A stretch of DNA of 64,000 nucleotides, taken from assembly GCF_004916975.1 (NCBI RefSeq), contig NZ_STGQ01000001.1, forward strand, positions 1,450,993 to 1,514,992, read 5' to 3'. This document shows, one piece after another, positions 17,979 to 26,277 of this stretch. Position numbers and translations under genes: made by a program. Positions within the stretch are counted from its first letter, which is position 1, and every line of letters starts with the position of its first letter. The notes below the pieces were generated by a model. The model did not search any database. It was given only the letters and a program-made list of their open reading frames with translations, and had not been told where the DNA came from. Origin of the DNA: Paenibacillus dokdonensis. GTDB lineage: Bacteria; Bacillota; Bacilli; Paenibacillales; Paenibacillaceae.

Positions 17979-18180
17979 TTGGGGCCTCCTGAGGTCCCTG
18001 CGATAGCGGCAGGGTCTTTGGTTACATGGCTTATGGTTCAATGGAACGATGTTGTAACTTAAAAATATCTAATCATTGTAAGGAGGAAATGTCAACCGGG
18101 TGAATCTGCTGTTCACTCGGGTAATATAGATTTACCGCCGAATGGCATGTGTTCGAAGAAGAAAGGGGAAGTGCAAGGCA

Positions 18181-19929
18181 TTGAGTCACTGGAAAGCTTA
18201 TTATCAATTTGTTAAACCATATACGAAGTGGATTGTCCTGACGCTGATCATTGGGATGGTGAAATTCGGGATTCCGCTCACCCTGCCGATGATCCTGAAA
18301 TATGTCGTCGATGATCTGCTCATGAACCCCAAATTGACAGTTCAGGAGCAGGCAAGTCAGCTGTTTTTAATTCTTGGAGGGGCATTGTTTCTGTTTGTCA
18401 TTATCCGTGGACCCGTTGAATACTTAAGACAGTATTTTGCCCAGCTTATCACGAGTCGCATCCTGTTCGATATGAGGAATAAGCTGTATGCACATTTGCA
18501 GCGCCTATCATTGCGGTATTATCAGAATACGAAGGTAGGAGAAGCGATATCGCGTTTTGTTAATGACGTGGAGCAGACGAAAAACATCGTGGAAGTCGGT
18601 ATGATGAATATTTGGCTGGACATGTTTACGCTGCTGTTTGTCCTTGGAGTCATGTTCTATCTCAATCCCGTTCTTACGCTGGTATCCATTGCGATTCTGC
18701 CTTTTTACGCCATTGCCGTTAAAATGCTGTACAAAAGGCTCAAGAAGCTGACCAAAGACCGCTCCCAGGCACTGGCCGGGATCCAGGCATATCTTCATGA
18801 ACGGATTCAGGGGATATCAGTAATTCGCAGTTTTACTCTCGAACGTCATGATCATCAACAGTTTAAAAATATTAACCAGAACTTTCTGAACAAGGCGCTT
18901 GCCGCAACCCGCTGGAATGCGCTGACCTTTTCGATTATTAATACACTCACCGATATTGCACCGCTGCTTGTGATCGGGTATGGTGGCTATCGCGTCATCA
19001 ATCATAGTCTGACACTTGGTACCTTTATCGCATTTTTCGGTTATTTGGACAGGCTGTATGCTCCACTCAAACGGCTGATCAACTCCTCAACCGTGTTAAC
19101 CCAGGCATCTGCTTCTCTGGAGCGGGTCATGGAGCTAATGAACGAGCCTTATGATTTTGTGGATGCTGCGGATGCCAAAAAGCTGAATACGCCTGCACGC
19201 AATATCTCTTTTGACGGAGTATGGTTCAAATATAACAACGATGGGGATTGGGTGCTTAAGGATGTAAATCTAGAGATTAAGCATGGACAGACGGTAGCTT
19301 TTGTTGGCATGAGCGGCGGAGGTAAATCCAGTCTGATCTCACTGATTCCGCGGTTTTATGATATCCAGCAGGGAAGTGTACGCATTAACGGCGAGGATGT
19401 GCGGAAATTAACGATGGAGAGTGTCCGCGGTTCGGTCGGGATGGTGCTGCAGGATAACTTTCTTTTCAGCGGCTCCGTAAAGGATAATATTTTGATCGGA
19501 AATCCAGATGCGGATTCATCCAAGGTAGAGGCGGCCGCGGCTGCAGCCAACGCCCATGAATTCATCATGAATCTGCCTCAAGGTTATGATACAGAGGTTG
19601 GGGAAAGAGGCGTCAAGCTCTCGGGAGGACAAAAGCAGCGGATTGCGATCGCACGCGTGTTTTTGAAAAATCCGGATATTCTCGTTCTTGACGAAGCTAC
19701 ATCGGCGCTTGATCTGGAGTCCGAGCATTTGATCCAGCAAGCATTGCAATCTCTGTCCGTCAATCGCACGACATTGATTGTTGCGCACCGATTGTCGACA
19801 ATTACCCATGCAGACCAAATTATTGTAATGGAACATGGTACGATTACCGAACAGGGTACCCATACGGAGCTGATGGCGATGGAAGGCAGCTATGCAAGAC
19901 TGTTTAATGTGCAGCATCTCGAAGTGTAA
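18181..19929 (+). CDS. ABC exporter, MsbA/BmrA-type half transporter
   Basis: Homodimeric-type exporter of 582 residues: six-TM domain then ATPase with Walker A (GMSGGGKSS), signature LSGGQKQR, Walker B LVLDEATSALD with catalytic Glu, and switch His (IVAHRLS). The preferred start is TTG 18181 (protein begins MSHWKAYYQFVKPYTKW), 12 bases after AAGGGG; an ATG at 18142 has no ribosome site. No partner gene, so probably a homodimer. Substrate is likely lipid or drug; none can be read from sequence. Confidence 0.9.
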   Translation: MSHWKAYYQFVKPYTKWIVLTLIIGMVKFGIPLTLPMILKYVVDDLLMNPKLTVQEQASQLFLILGGALFLFVIIRGPVEYLRQYFAQLITSRILFDMRNKLYAHLQRLSLRYYQNTKVGEAISRFVNDVEQTKNIVEVGMMNIWLDMFTLLFVLGVMFYLNPVLTLVSIAILPFYAIAVKMLYKRLKKLTKDRSQALAGIQAYLHERIQGISVIRSFTLERHDHQQFKNINQNFLNKALAATRWNALTFSIINTLTDIAPLLVIGYGGYRVINHSLTLGTFIAFFGYLDRLYAPLKRLINSSTVLTQASASLERVMELMNEPYDFVDAADAKKLNTPARNISFDGVWFKYNNDGDWVLKDVNLEIKHGQTVAFVGMSGGGKSSLISLIPRFYDIQQGSVRINGEDVRKLTMESVRGSVGMVLQDNFLFSGSVKDNILIGNPDADSSKVEAAAAAANAHEFIMNLPQGYDTEVGERGVKLSGGQKQRIAIARVFLKNPDILVLDEATSALDLESEHLIQQALQSLSVNRTTLIVAHRLSTITHADQIIVMEHGTITEQGTHTELMAMEGSYARLFNVQHLEV

Positions 19930-19969
19930 CAGACATTTGCCATGGTTTGAGATCTTATAAAACTAAACC

Positions 19970-20010
19970 AAAAAGAGGTTAGCAGAATGTTCCCTGCTAA
20001 CCTCTTTTTG
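19970..20010. terminator. Bidirectional terminator
   Basis: AAAAAGAGGTTAGCAG and CTGCTAACCTCTTTTT pair perfectly, serving the plus-strand ABC gene and the minus-strand ytaF gene. Confidence 0.9.
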
Positions 20011-20038
20011 TTTGAATGGAAAATCGGAATTTGGCTTG

Positions 20039-20674
20039 TTAAAAAAAAGAATTGGCAGCAATGATGATAAGCAGAATTCCACTGATCAGTGTACCGAACT
20101 GTCCAACTGAGAAAGCACCAATTCGCAAGTGAGCCACCTTTCTGCCAAGCAGAACTCCTAACCACACGGTAATAAAACTAGCGATTGCAGCGGTAATTGC
20201 GATGAGAAAAGGCGGTAATCCGAGAAGTCCCGCCCCTAGTCCGCTAGTTAGTGCATTCGCAGAGAGGGCAATTCCGAGAATAACCGTTTCTGCCCAGCCG
20301 ATGTCTCCGGATTGGTCCCAATCTATACGCTCGGGGTTTTTAAGTATTCCGTTCAATCCTTTCGCCATTGTTGCAGAGTCTTTCTCGGTCTGATCAATAT
20401 TCTTCGGGTGACGCGGGATCGCGAGCAAAATGATGCGAATCCCGATGACGGTTAACAGGAAAGCTCCAAGCAGCACCGGGAATATCCCCGGCATGACCTT
20501 AGAGACCCATTGTCCGAAATAAATTCCGGCTGCACTGAAAAGAAAACAAATGACAGAGATCAGCATGTTAGATAGTAAACGAATCCGAATCCCCCGTATG
20601 CCATAAGTAATTCCCACCCCCAAATTATCGATGCTGGATGAAATCGCTAAACCAAGGATCAAAAGCCAAACCAT
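20039..20674 (-). CDS. ytaF: YtaF-family sporulation membrane protein (MntP-like fold)
   Basis: 211-residue polytopic protein with six TM helices in two related halves separated by a hydrophilic loop (residues ~88-125). Paired acidic/Asn positions occur in each half (SSSIDNLGVG; IALSANALTSG), as in the MntP manganese-export superfamily. In B. subtilis YtaF is a mother-cell sporulation protein. ATG at 20674 chosen because GAGAGGAG is 9 bases upstream; TTG 20680 is too close. The ribosome site can be sequestered by the upstream leader RNA (see 20684-20804). Metal transport is inferred from the fold. Confidence 0.85.
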   Translation of the reverse strand: MVWLLILGLAISSSIDNLGVGITYGIRGIRIRLLSNMLISVICFLFSAAGIYFGQWVSKVMPGIFPVLLGAFLLTVIGIRIILLAIPRHPKNIDQTEKDSATMAKGLNGILKNPERIDWDQSGDIGWAETVILGIALSANALTSGLGAGLLGLPPFLIAITAAIASFITVWLGVLLGRKVAHLRIGAFSVGQFGTLISGILLIIIAANSFF

Positions 20675-20683
20675 ATTCAAAAG

Positions 20684-20804
20684 CTCCTCTCAAGTAGAAA
20701 ATTCTGTTTACATGACAGTATATAGGAGTGTTGAGAAAGGAGTGCTTATCCCACATCAAATCGTTGATAAAAAATCAACATGACTCTCAACACCTGATGT
20801 AGGG
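20684..20804 (-). promoter_or_regulatory. Candidate riboswitch / structured leader of ytaF
   Basis: On the minus strand two stems interleave as a pseudoknot: CCTACATCA (20803-20795) with TGATGTGGG (20758-20750), and GTGTTGAGA (20793-20785) with TCTCAACAC (20736-20728). A GTTGAT/ATCAAC hairpin (20763-20779) sits between them. The first stem is a continuous 9 base pairs only in the minus-strand RNA, where one pair is a G-U wobble; the plus-strand RNA would have C-A. CTCCTTTCTCAA (20742-20731) can instead pair with TTGAGAGGAG (20693-20684), the ytaF ribosome site. The two folds exclude each other. I could not match it to a known riboswitch class. Confidence 0.5.
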
Positions 20805-20958
20805 AGATGTTCGCCCAAAATTCCATTACCAGGAAAGGTAAGTAAGGTAAATAGGCGCCTGCCTATGTCTTCTTTTTTGAGTGACTGTTGAGATTTTCTC
20901 AATGTTTTTCCGTTTTTTATGAGAGCTTTTTCATAGGCATCGGTTTTGGAAGCTAAAC

Positions 20959-20991
20959 AAGCTGACGCCGATTAGGAATCGACGCCAGCTT
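20959..20991 (-). terminator. Terminator after the DUF441 gene
   Basis: On the minus strand AAGCTGGCGTCGATT-CCT-AATCGGCGTCAGCTT pairs over 15 base pairs using two G-U wobbles, which only form in the minus-strand RNA. The following T-run is weak (GTTTAGCTT). Confidence 0.6.
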
Positions 20992-21047
20992 GCAGAGGAA
21001 GCATGATACGATGATCTTTCTTGTAAAAAACAGGTACAAGCAGTTGA

Positions 21048-21491
21048 TTATACTCTGCCGATGATAAGGGAGAGAATTCCAGCCGCAATCAGTGGACCAA
21101 CAGGGACACCTTTGAAAAGAGCTACACCAAGAACGGTTCCGACCAGCAAACCGGCTACAATCGTAGGGTTTACGGCCATGAGTGAAGCTCCGCGGCCACC
21201 AAGATAGGCGACCAGCATTCCGATCACAATAGCGAGCAGCGATTTCCAATTCAAAAACGATTCACCAATGGTCTGCAGGCTCATTTTTCCACTGGCCAGA
21301 GGCGTCATAACCCCAATGGTCAAGATCACAATGCCAAGGGTCAGTCCGTTTTTCTCGAGCCAAGGAAACAGCTGCTGGAGATGAAGCACCCGCAGAAGAA
21401 GCAGAACAATCATAGCGATCGTAATCGGTGAATTGCTGCTGATGATGCCCAGAGCTGCCAGAATCAGCAAAATCAATGACGTCATATCCAA
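21048..21491 (-). CDS. DUF441 (YtwI-family) membrane protein
   Basis: 147-residue protein with four hydrophobic segments, beginning [20 protein letters not shown] and ending in the glycine-rich helix typical of DUF441. TTG start at 21491 with GGGAGG about 9 bases upstream. Function unknown. It stands alone, with its own terminator, upstream of the ytaF leader. Confidence 0.85.
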   Translation of the reverse strand: MDMTSLILLILAALGIISSNSPITIAMIVLLLLRVLHLQQLFPWLEKNGLTLGIVILTIGVMTPLASGKMSLQTIGESFLNWKSLLAIVIGMLVAYLGGRGASLMAVNPTIVAGLLVGTVLGVALFKGVPVGPLIAAGILSLIIGRV

Positions 21492-21633
21492 CCAGCTTCG
21501 CCTCCCGCATTCATTACTGACAAAAAATACCCTCTATACAGCAGTATTCTTATTGCAGTCAGAAAATATCCATATGCAGGAGGTTATAACCGTAAGGAAT
21601 CCTTTTACAGGAAGCAATTCATAATAGATGCTG

Positions 21634-22611
21634 TTATTTCGTAGCGGTGATATGCTCGGCAATCCGGACACCATGCTCGCGTCCTGTCTCGATAAATACT
21701 TCATTGGCATTGCGCCCCGATGCGATAACACCTGCGACATAGAGTCCGGGCACGTTGCTTTCCATCGTTTCTGTATTATAGAGCGGCTTTTCCATGTCGC
21801 CGTCAAGTTCAACACCGCAGGAAGACAACAGCTTGCGGTCAGGACGGAAGCCGGTGAGGGCAAGGACGAAATCATTATCCACCTTGCTGATTTCACCGTC
21901 TTTGCTTTCAATAGTAACGGAGTCCTGGGAGATCTCCGTAACATGAGACTGAACATGGACGGTTATTTTGCCCTTCTGTACCATGGCTTCGAATACTGGA
22001 CGTACCCATGGCTTGATATTCTCGGACACCGTTTCGCCGCGATAGATCATATCGATTTTGGCGCCGACGCGAATCAGTTCCATGGCCGCATCAACGGCAG
22101 AGTTGCTTCCTCCGATAATGGCAACTTTCATACCGCTGTAAGGATGTGCTTCACGGAAGTAGTGCGTAACTTTGTCCAAATCTTCTCCCGGTATGCCAAT
22201 ATAGTTGGGATGATCAAAATAACCTGTCGAGATGACTACGTTACGGGCTTCATATTGATGATGAGTTCCCGTTCGGTCCACAGTTTCGACAACAAAGGAT
22301 TGATCTCCTTTACGCTCAAGAGACAGGGCTTCTTCATACTGTGAAATGGCAAGATCGTAATGTTCTGCCACTTTCCTGTAATAGGCTAGCGCCTCATAGC
22401 GAAACGGCTTTTCATTTGAACTAGGAAAAGGGATATCTCCGATTTCCAGCATTTCAGCCGTGCTGAAAAACTGCATATGAGTCGGATATAGAAATATGGA
22501 ATGCACTAGGCAATGCTTTTCAATAATCCGTGTGGACAGCCCTCTGCGTTCGCATTCAATTGCGGCCGATAATCCGCAGGGGCCGGCTCCAATAATAATA
22601 ACGTCTTGCAT
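21634..22611 (-). CDS. ypdA: YpdA-family bacillithiol disulfide reductase
   Basis: 325-residue FAD/NAD(P)H oxidoreductase. N-terminal FAD-binding GxGxxG (GAGPCGLSAAIE; the Cys inside it is the characteristic YpdA/Bdr active-site Cys), a second nucleotide-binding motif (GGSNSAVDAAMEL), and a late FAD contact (NVPGLYVAGVIASG). Family function: recycling of oxidised bacillithiol in the low-GC Gram-positive thiol redox system. ATG after GAGGAGGAAC. Monocistronic. Confidence 0.93.
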   Translation of the reverse strand: MQDVIIIGAGPCGLSAAIECERRGLSTRIIEKHCLVHSIFLYPTHMQFFSTAEMLEIGDIPFPSSNEKPFRYEALAYYRKVAEHYDLAISQYEEALSLERKGDQSFVVETVDRTGTHHQYEARNVVISTGYFDHPNYIGIPGEDLDKVTHYFREAHPYSGMKVAIIGGSNSAVDAAMELIRVGAKIDMIYRGETVSENIKPWVRPVFEAMVQKGKITVHVQSHVTEISQDSVTIESKDGEISKVDNDFVLALTGFRPDRKLLSSCGVELDGDMEKPLYNTETMESNVPGLYVAGVIASGRNANEVFIETGREHGVRIAEHITATK

Positions 22612-22716
22612 GGTTTGTTCCTCCTCTGACTATAAACAATTCACTTACCATCGTATCGTAATTTACTGACAAAAACCAGCAGCTTACCCGGGATTTAAGG
22701 ATGACAAAAATGTGAA

Positions 22717-22746
22717 TTGACATAAAGTATTTGATAAATATATAAT
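22717..22746 (+). promoter_or_regulatory. Strong sigma-A promoter of the ArsR-DUF2087 gene
   Basis: TTGACA (22717-22722), 18-base spacer, TATAAT (22741-22746): both hexamers perfect. Confidence 0.8.
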
Positions 22747-22781
22747 TAGATATACATTAAATTAGATAAACATATAATTAG
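22733..22781 (+). repeat. Direct repeat, candidate operator
   Basis: GATAAATATATAATTAG (22733-22749) recurs as GATAAACATATAATTAG (22765-22781) with one change, 32 bases apart (about three helical turns). The first copy covers the -10 box, so binding there would block transcription. Autorepression by the ArsR-family product is the natural guess. Confidence 0.5.
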
Positions 22782-22818
22782 GTGGCGGATAACTATTTGA
22801 TGCCCGGGGAGTGAAGAG

Positions 22819-23412
22819 ATGCAGCTTGAAAAAATCGTCAATTACCACAAAGCATTGGCTGATCCGACACGGCTTCGTATTTTGCTGCTGCTGTCAGAAG
22901 GGGAGATGAATGGTCAAACCTTGGCAGAAAAATTGAACATTTCACAGCCGACGGTCACTCATCATGCAGCCAAGCTTAGAGAGGAGGCACTTATTACAGA
23001 GCGACGTGAAAAGAACACGGTTTATTTTGCCCAAAACCGCTATTTTATCCAGCAGCATGCAGAGGCATCACTTCATTTGATTTTCAAGGAAGGAGGTAAG
23101 GAAATGTCCGAACCCGTGAATGAAAATGTGAAAGCAGCGGTGATCCGCAATTTCTTTGCGAAGGACGGCCGTCTGCGCCAAATTCCTGCCCAATATAAGA
23201 AAAAGCTGATCGCATTCGAGCATATGATTGAACAACTGGAGCCGGGACGCAAGTATCCAGAGAAAGAAATTAATGAGTTTATCAAGCAGTACCATGATGA
23301 TTTTGCCACAATCCGAAGAGAGTTTATTATGCATCAGTTTATGTACCGGGAAGACGAAATCTATGAGCTTAATCCGCGTGAGCTGTGGACACATTGGGAG
23401 AACGTCAAATAA
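22819..23412 (+). CDS. ArsR-family transcriptional regulator with DUF2087 domain
   Basis: 197 residues. Residues ~1-85 are an ArsR winged helix (ALADPTRLRILLLLSEGEMN; recognition helix ISQPTVTHHAAKLREEALI). Residues ~110-190 are DUF2087 (IRNFFAKDGRLRQIPAQYKK; FNRREFIMHQFMYR-like segment reading ATIRREFIMHQFMYRED). No metal-binding Cys pair is visible, so the signal is unlikely to be arsenite or cadmium. ATG preceded by GGGGAGTGAAGAG. Strong promoter with overlapping direct repeats suggests autoregulation. Target genes are unknown. Confidence 0.88.
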   Translation: MQLEKIVNYHKALADPTRLRILLLLSEGEMNGQTLAEKLNISQPTVTHHAAKLREEALITERREKNTVYFAQNRYFIQQHAEASLHLIFKEGGKEMSEPVNENVKAAVIRNFFAKDGRLRQIPAQYKKKLIAFEHMIEQLEPGRKYPEKEINEFIKQYHDDFATIRREFIMHQFMYREDEIYELNPRELWTHWENVK

Positions 23413-23419
23413 AAAGGGC

Positions 23420-23449
23420 TTGACAATGATTTGCTAAACTGGTTATGAT
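23420..23449 (+). promoter_or_regulatory. Sigma-A promoter of the rsgA-paralogue leader
   Basis: TTGACA (23420-23425), 18 bases, TATGAT (23444-23449), starting 8 bases after the previous stop codon. Confidence 0.75.
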
Positions 23450-23482
23450 GTCAGCATATGACAGGAAGGGAGACGATAAAAC

Positions 23483-23572
23483 ATGAAAAACAACACATTA
23501 TTTGTATCCGTCGTTCGTTATGCATGTATATCGGTCTCCTTTCATCGGCTTAAGAAGGTTCCCATGTTCTAA
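23483..23572 (+). CDS. Candidate 29-residue leader peptide upstream of rsgA paralogue
   Basis: Reads MKNNTLFVSVVRYACISVSF for its first 20 residues and ends KKVPMF. Ribosome site GAAGGGAG lies 9 bases before the ATG. It sits between a strong promoter and two tandem terminators in front of the GTPase gene. Codons around 23533-23539 contain GGTCTCC, the exact complement of GGAGACC in the 5' arm of the first terminator, so the coding region can form an antiterminator. The end of the frame forms part of a further hairpin (CCCATGTT with AACATGAGGG). The design matches ribosome-mediated attenuation by a stalled leader. Confidence 0.65.
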   Translation: MKNNTLFVSVVRYACISVSFHRLKKVPMF

Positions 23573-23601
23573 TACAACATGAGGGATACCATTTTTATAT
23601 G

Positions 23602-23635
23602 CCGCGGAGACCTTATGTCTCCGCGGCTTTTTTTA
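23602..23635 (+). terminator. First leader terminator of rsgA paralogue
   Basis: CCGCGGAGAC and GTCTCCGCGG form a perfect 10-pair GC-rich stem followed by seven T. Lies 29 bases after the leader peptide stop and 84 bases before the GTPase start. Confidence 0.9.
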
Positions 23636-23652
23636 TTGCGAATGTATGCAAT

Positions 23653-23684
23653 AACCCCGGAGCGATAAGCTTCGGGGTTTTTTC
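23653..23684 (+). terminator. Second leader terminator of rsgA paralogue
   Basis: AACCCCGGAGC and GCTTCGGGGTT pair over 11 positions (one G-U) and are followed by T6. In tandem with the first, it gives a very tight off state. Confidence 0.85.
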
Positions 23685-23718
23685 ATAAATAACAAACACC
23701 ATTTTAGGGGGATTTTAT

Positions 23719-24810
23719 TTGAACAAATTGATGCAATACGGTTGGAATATGTATTGGGAAAACCATTGGAACAAAGAGGAACGCAGTCAGCATAAACCAG
23801 GACGAATCATTGCGGATCACGGTCAAAAGTACAGGGTATTCACGGAAGAAGGAGAAGCGTGGGGGGAAATGTCCGGCAAAATGCAGCATACGCTTCAGAG
23901 TAAAGGTATATATCCTGCCGTTGGCGACTGGGTTCAGCTGCATATGCTTGAAGGCGAGGGCCGAGTCATTATTCACAGTATTATCGACCGAAAAACCAGC
24001 ATTTCCAGACAGAAGGCTGGTGTCAAATCGGCACAGGAACAATTGATTGCTGCAAATGTCGATGTACTCTTCCTGGTGACTTCACTGAATGATGATTACA
24101 ATCCGCGGAGGATGGAGCGGTATCTGATCATGGCCTGGAACAGTGGCGTGAATCCGGTCATTCTGCTGAGTAAAGCCGATCTGTGTGATGATGCGGAGAT
24201 GAAGGCTGCGGAAATGGAACTGATTGCACCTGGGGTGCCGGTACATGTGGTTAGTGCGCTTGAGAATATGGGAAAAGAGGCGGTTACCGGTTATCTGAAG
24301 GAGGGGGTGACGGTAGCACTTACGGGCTCATCCGGCTGCGGCAAATCGACGATCGTCAACTGGTTGGCGGAATCCATTGAGCAAAAGACGCAGGGTATCC
24401 GCGAGGAGGACAGCCGGGGCCGGCATACGACCACCCATAGGGAGCTGTTTTTGCTGCCACAGGGAGGACTGATGGTGGATACGCCGGGAATGCGGGAGCT
24501 GCAGCTCTATGATGATGACGGCGGAGGATGGGAGCAGGTATTTGCTGATATCGAATCGATCGGTGAAGGATGCCGGTTTATGGACTGCCAGCATGAGAAT
24601 GAAGCGGGATGCGCCGTTCTTGCAGCTGTCCTTGACGGGGAGTTGGATGAAAAAAGATTGCAGAATTACCGTAAGACCCAGCGCGAGCTTCAGTTCCAAA
24701 TTAAGAAGGAGGCGCGCACCCAAAGGAAAGTCAATCGGAAGGATCAATCTGCGAAGGAGCCGGTACGCCGGAAATCTGCGTTCTGGAACAGCCGTATAAG
24801 TGAGGAATGA
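23719..24810 (+). CDS. rsgA: RsgA/YjeQ-family ribosome-associated GTPase (paralogue)
   Basis: 363-residue circularly permuted GTPase acting in late 30S subunit assembly. N-terminal OB fold (~30-90); GTPase motifs in permuted order: G4 (LLSKAD), G5 (VVSAL), G1 (GSSGCGKST), G2 (RGRHTTTHREL), G3 (DTPGM); C-terminal zinc knuckle (CRFMDCQHENEAGC). All key residues are present. TTG start after AGGGGG. The housekeeping copy in Bacilli normally sits by prpC-prkC, so this lone copy behind an attenuator is probably a second, inducible paralogue. That inference needs the rest of the genome. Confidence 0.9.
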   Translation: MNKLMQYGWNMYWENHWNKEERSQHKPGRIIADHGQKYRVFTEEGEAWGEMSGKMQHTLQSKGIYPAVGDWVQLHMLEGEGRVIIHSIIDRKTSISRQKAGVKSAQEQLIAANVDVLFLVTSLNDDYNPRRMERYLIMAWNSGVNPVILLSKADLCDDAEMKAAEMELIAPGVPVHVVSALENMGKEAVTGYLKEGVTVALTGSSGCGKSTIVNWLAESIEQKTQGIREEDSRGRHTTTHRELFLLPQGGLMVDTPGMRELQLYDDDGGGWEQVFADIESIGEGCRFMDCQHENEAGCAVLAAVLDGELDEKRLQNYRKTQRELQFQIKKEARTQRKVNRKDQSAKEPVRRKSAFWNSRISEE

Positions 24811-24932
24811 GAAAGGATCACCGGAGCGGAATTGAAATGGTATATATTGGATGTAAAGGCTTTCTTTTTAAGTTATAATTAGGCTTGCCCTACCAATATA
24901 TAATATAAAGGAAGCTGCGGGAGGTGGAGAGA

Positions 24933-25460
24933 GTGGGTTTTTTACACTTATTTTGGGGATTTCTGTTTCTGATTGATATCCGCATTAATGGTTTTGACAT
25001 ACTGCCGGATGTGGTCGGGTATGTGCTCTTCTTTCTCGGTTTCGTAAAACTGGAAAGCAAGTCGCTGCATTTTCTCAAGGCTAAAAATATGTCGGTTGTT
25101 ATGATCATTCTTTCGGTTATGTCTCTCGTCATATCGTGGGCATCACTCCAGTCATGGTTGTTTTACTTTTTGTTTAATGTCGTGCTCTACATCCTAAAGC
25201 TGTACATTGTTTTTCATCTTTGTTATGGCATCAGCGAGCTTGCCGGCCGCAGGGGTTTTCATGAATTTCAGAACAAGGCGATTCAGCGCTGGAGATGGTA
25301 TATCATCGTCATTACTGCTACATTTCTCATTCTGCTGATTGCGCCGCTCGCGCCGCTTCTTGCCGTCATTCTGGGGATCCTCCTGATCCTGGCATCCCTG
25401 ATTATTTATATTTTAATGATGCTTTTAACGTTAGAAGCAGAGCAGGTACTGCATAGGTAA
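24933..25460 (+). CDS. Integral membrane protein, function unknown
   Basis: 175 residues with about five hydrophobic helices (including a very hydrophobic C-terminal pair) and a short positively charged loop (GRRGFHEFQNKAIQRWRW). GTG at 24933 is preferred: GGGAGGTGG lies 6 bases upstream. No motif recognised. Transcribed after rsgA with a 120-base gap containing AT-rich sequence that may hold its own promoter. Confidence 0.7.
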   Translation: MGFLHLFWGFLFLIDIRINGFDILPDVVGYVLFFLGFVKLESKSLHFLKAKNMSVVMIILSVMSLVISWASLQSWLFYFLFNVVLYILKLYIVFHLCYGISELAGRRGFHEFQNKAIQRWRWYIIVITATFLILLIAPLAPLLAVILGILLILASLIIYILMMLLTLEAEQVLHR

Positions 25461-25553
25461 ACAGCGTGATTAAAAAGCATTTATGCGGGTAAATATGTAA
25501 AACAGGAAAATAGGAAAATAGTTCCTGAATGAATCTTAAGGGAGAGGATGGAC

Positions 25554-25688
25554 ATGTCCATTGATCGGTTTATTTTAAGAAAACTGGACTCCTGCCCGGA
25601 AGAACATACTCGCTCCAGTTTGCTTCAGTTGTTCAAGATCCGTATTCAGAAAGCACAAAACGCGGTGGAATGGTATTCCTTCAAATAA
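25554..25688 (+). CDS. Small protein of 44 residues, unknown
   Basis: Begins MSIDRFILRKLDSCPEEHTR and ends AVEWYSFK; basic and helical, with one Cys. Good ribosome site (AAGGGAGAGG) 6 bases before the ATG and a clear terminator after the stop, so a discrete small gene is plausible. I do not recognise it. Confidence 0.5.
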   Translation: MSIDRFILRKLDSCPEEHTRSSLLQLFKIRIQKAQNAVEWYSFK

Positions 25689-25711
25689 TGATACACATGT
25701 ATCCATCATGG

Positions 25712-25738
25712 GGAGTCTTACATTAAGGCTCCTTTTTT
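25712..25738 (+). terminator. Terminator after the 44-residue gene
   Basis: GGAGTCTT-ACATT-AAGGCTCC (one G-U) followed by T6. Confidence 0.75.
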
Positions 25739-25747
25739 GTTGCAGAC

Positions 25748-25772
25748 AAAAAAAATCCCTCTTAATAGAGGG
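25748..25772 (-). terminator. Terminator of the minus-strand 79-residue gene
   Basis: On the minus strand TCCCTC-TATTAA-GAGGGA followed by eight T. The stop codon of the gene lies in the loop. Confidence 0.8.
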
Positions 25773-26001
25773 ACAGTGCCAGTGTGTCATTTTCACTTTT
25801 GCTGTGCAAAATGGCTTCAGAGCCTTCGATTTCGATGCTGATTAATGAATTCAGGCATTTTTGTAATGCTCTTTTGCCGTATTGGAACTTATTTTCTAAG
25901 GTGCCGCTTAGCAGCTTTAATATTTTTTGGACGGATTGTTTGTTTTCACTGCTGAAGTATACTGGGACCAGCTTGTTTTGGAAACTAATTAACATTCTCA
26001 T
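25762..26001 (-). CDS. Hypothetical protein, 79 residues
   Basis: Begins MRMLISFQNKLVPVYFSSEN; mixed alpha/beta, no TM segment. GAGGTG 8 bases before the ATG and a terminator at its 3' end support a real gene. Divergent from the type VII locus, so its promoter shares the 26.0-26.3 kb region. Function not recognised. Confidence 0.65.
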   Translation of the reverse strand: MRMLISFQNKLVPVYFSSENKQSVQKILKLLSGTLENKFQYGKRALQKCLNSLISIEIEGSEAILHSKSENDTLALSLY

Positions 26002-26262
26002 AGAAAAATCACCTCATTCGTGTTATTCCATATTTGTATTCTAAACCCCGATTATTAAAAATACCTTAAAGAAAGCTTATAAAAACTTAAATTGCACACA
26101 ATTTTCACAGATTCATAGGGATTTTCATGGATATAAAAGATGTGAAATTGTCATATTGATCTTACTTGAAAAAGGATATTTTATCATAAACAGGAATGAA
26201 AAATAAATGGAAATGATTCTCTGAACCTATTCTATTTTTGATTTTAATGATTTAATCTAGTT

Positions 26263-26277
26263 AATTTGTCACAAATT
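26263..26277 (+). promoter_or_regulatory. Palindrome over the -35 box of the type VII operon
   Basis: AATTTGT-C-ACAAATT is a perfect 15-base inverted repeat whose last two bases are the first two of the -35 hexamer at 26276. Candidate operator; the regulator is unknown. Confidence 0.45.

Noticed and set aside
20725..20885. Plus-strand small RNA with terminator-like TAGGCGCCTGCCTA hairpin and T-run
   Set aside because: The pseudoknot pairs better on the minus strand through G-U wobbles, and no convincing plus-strand promoter is present.
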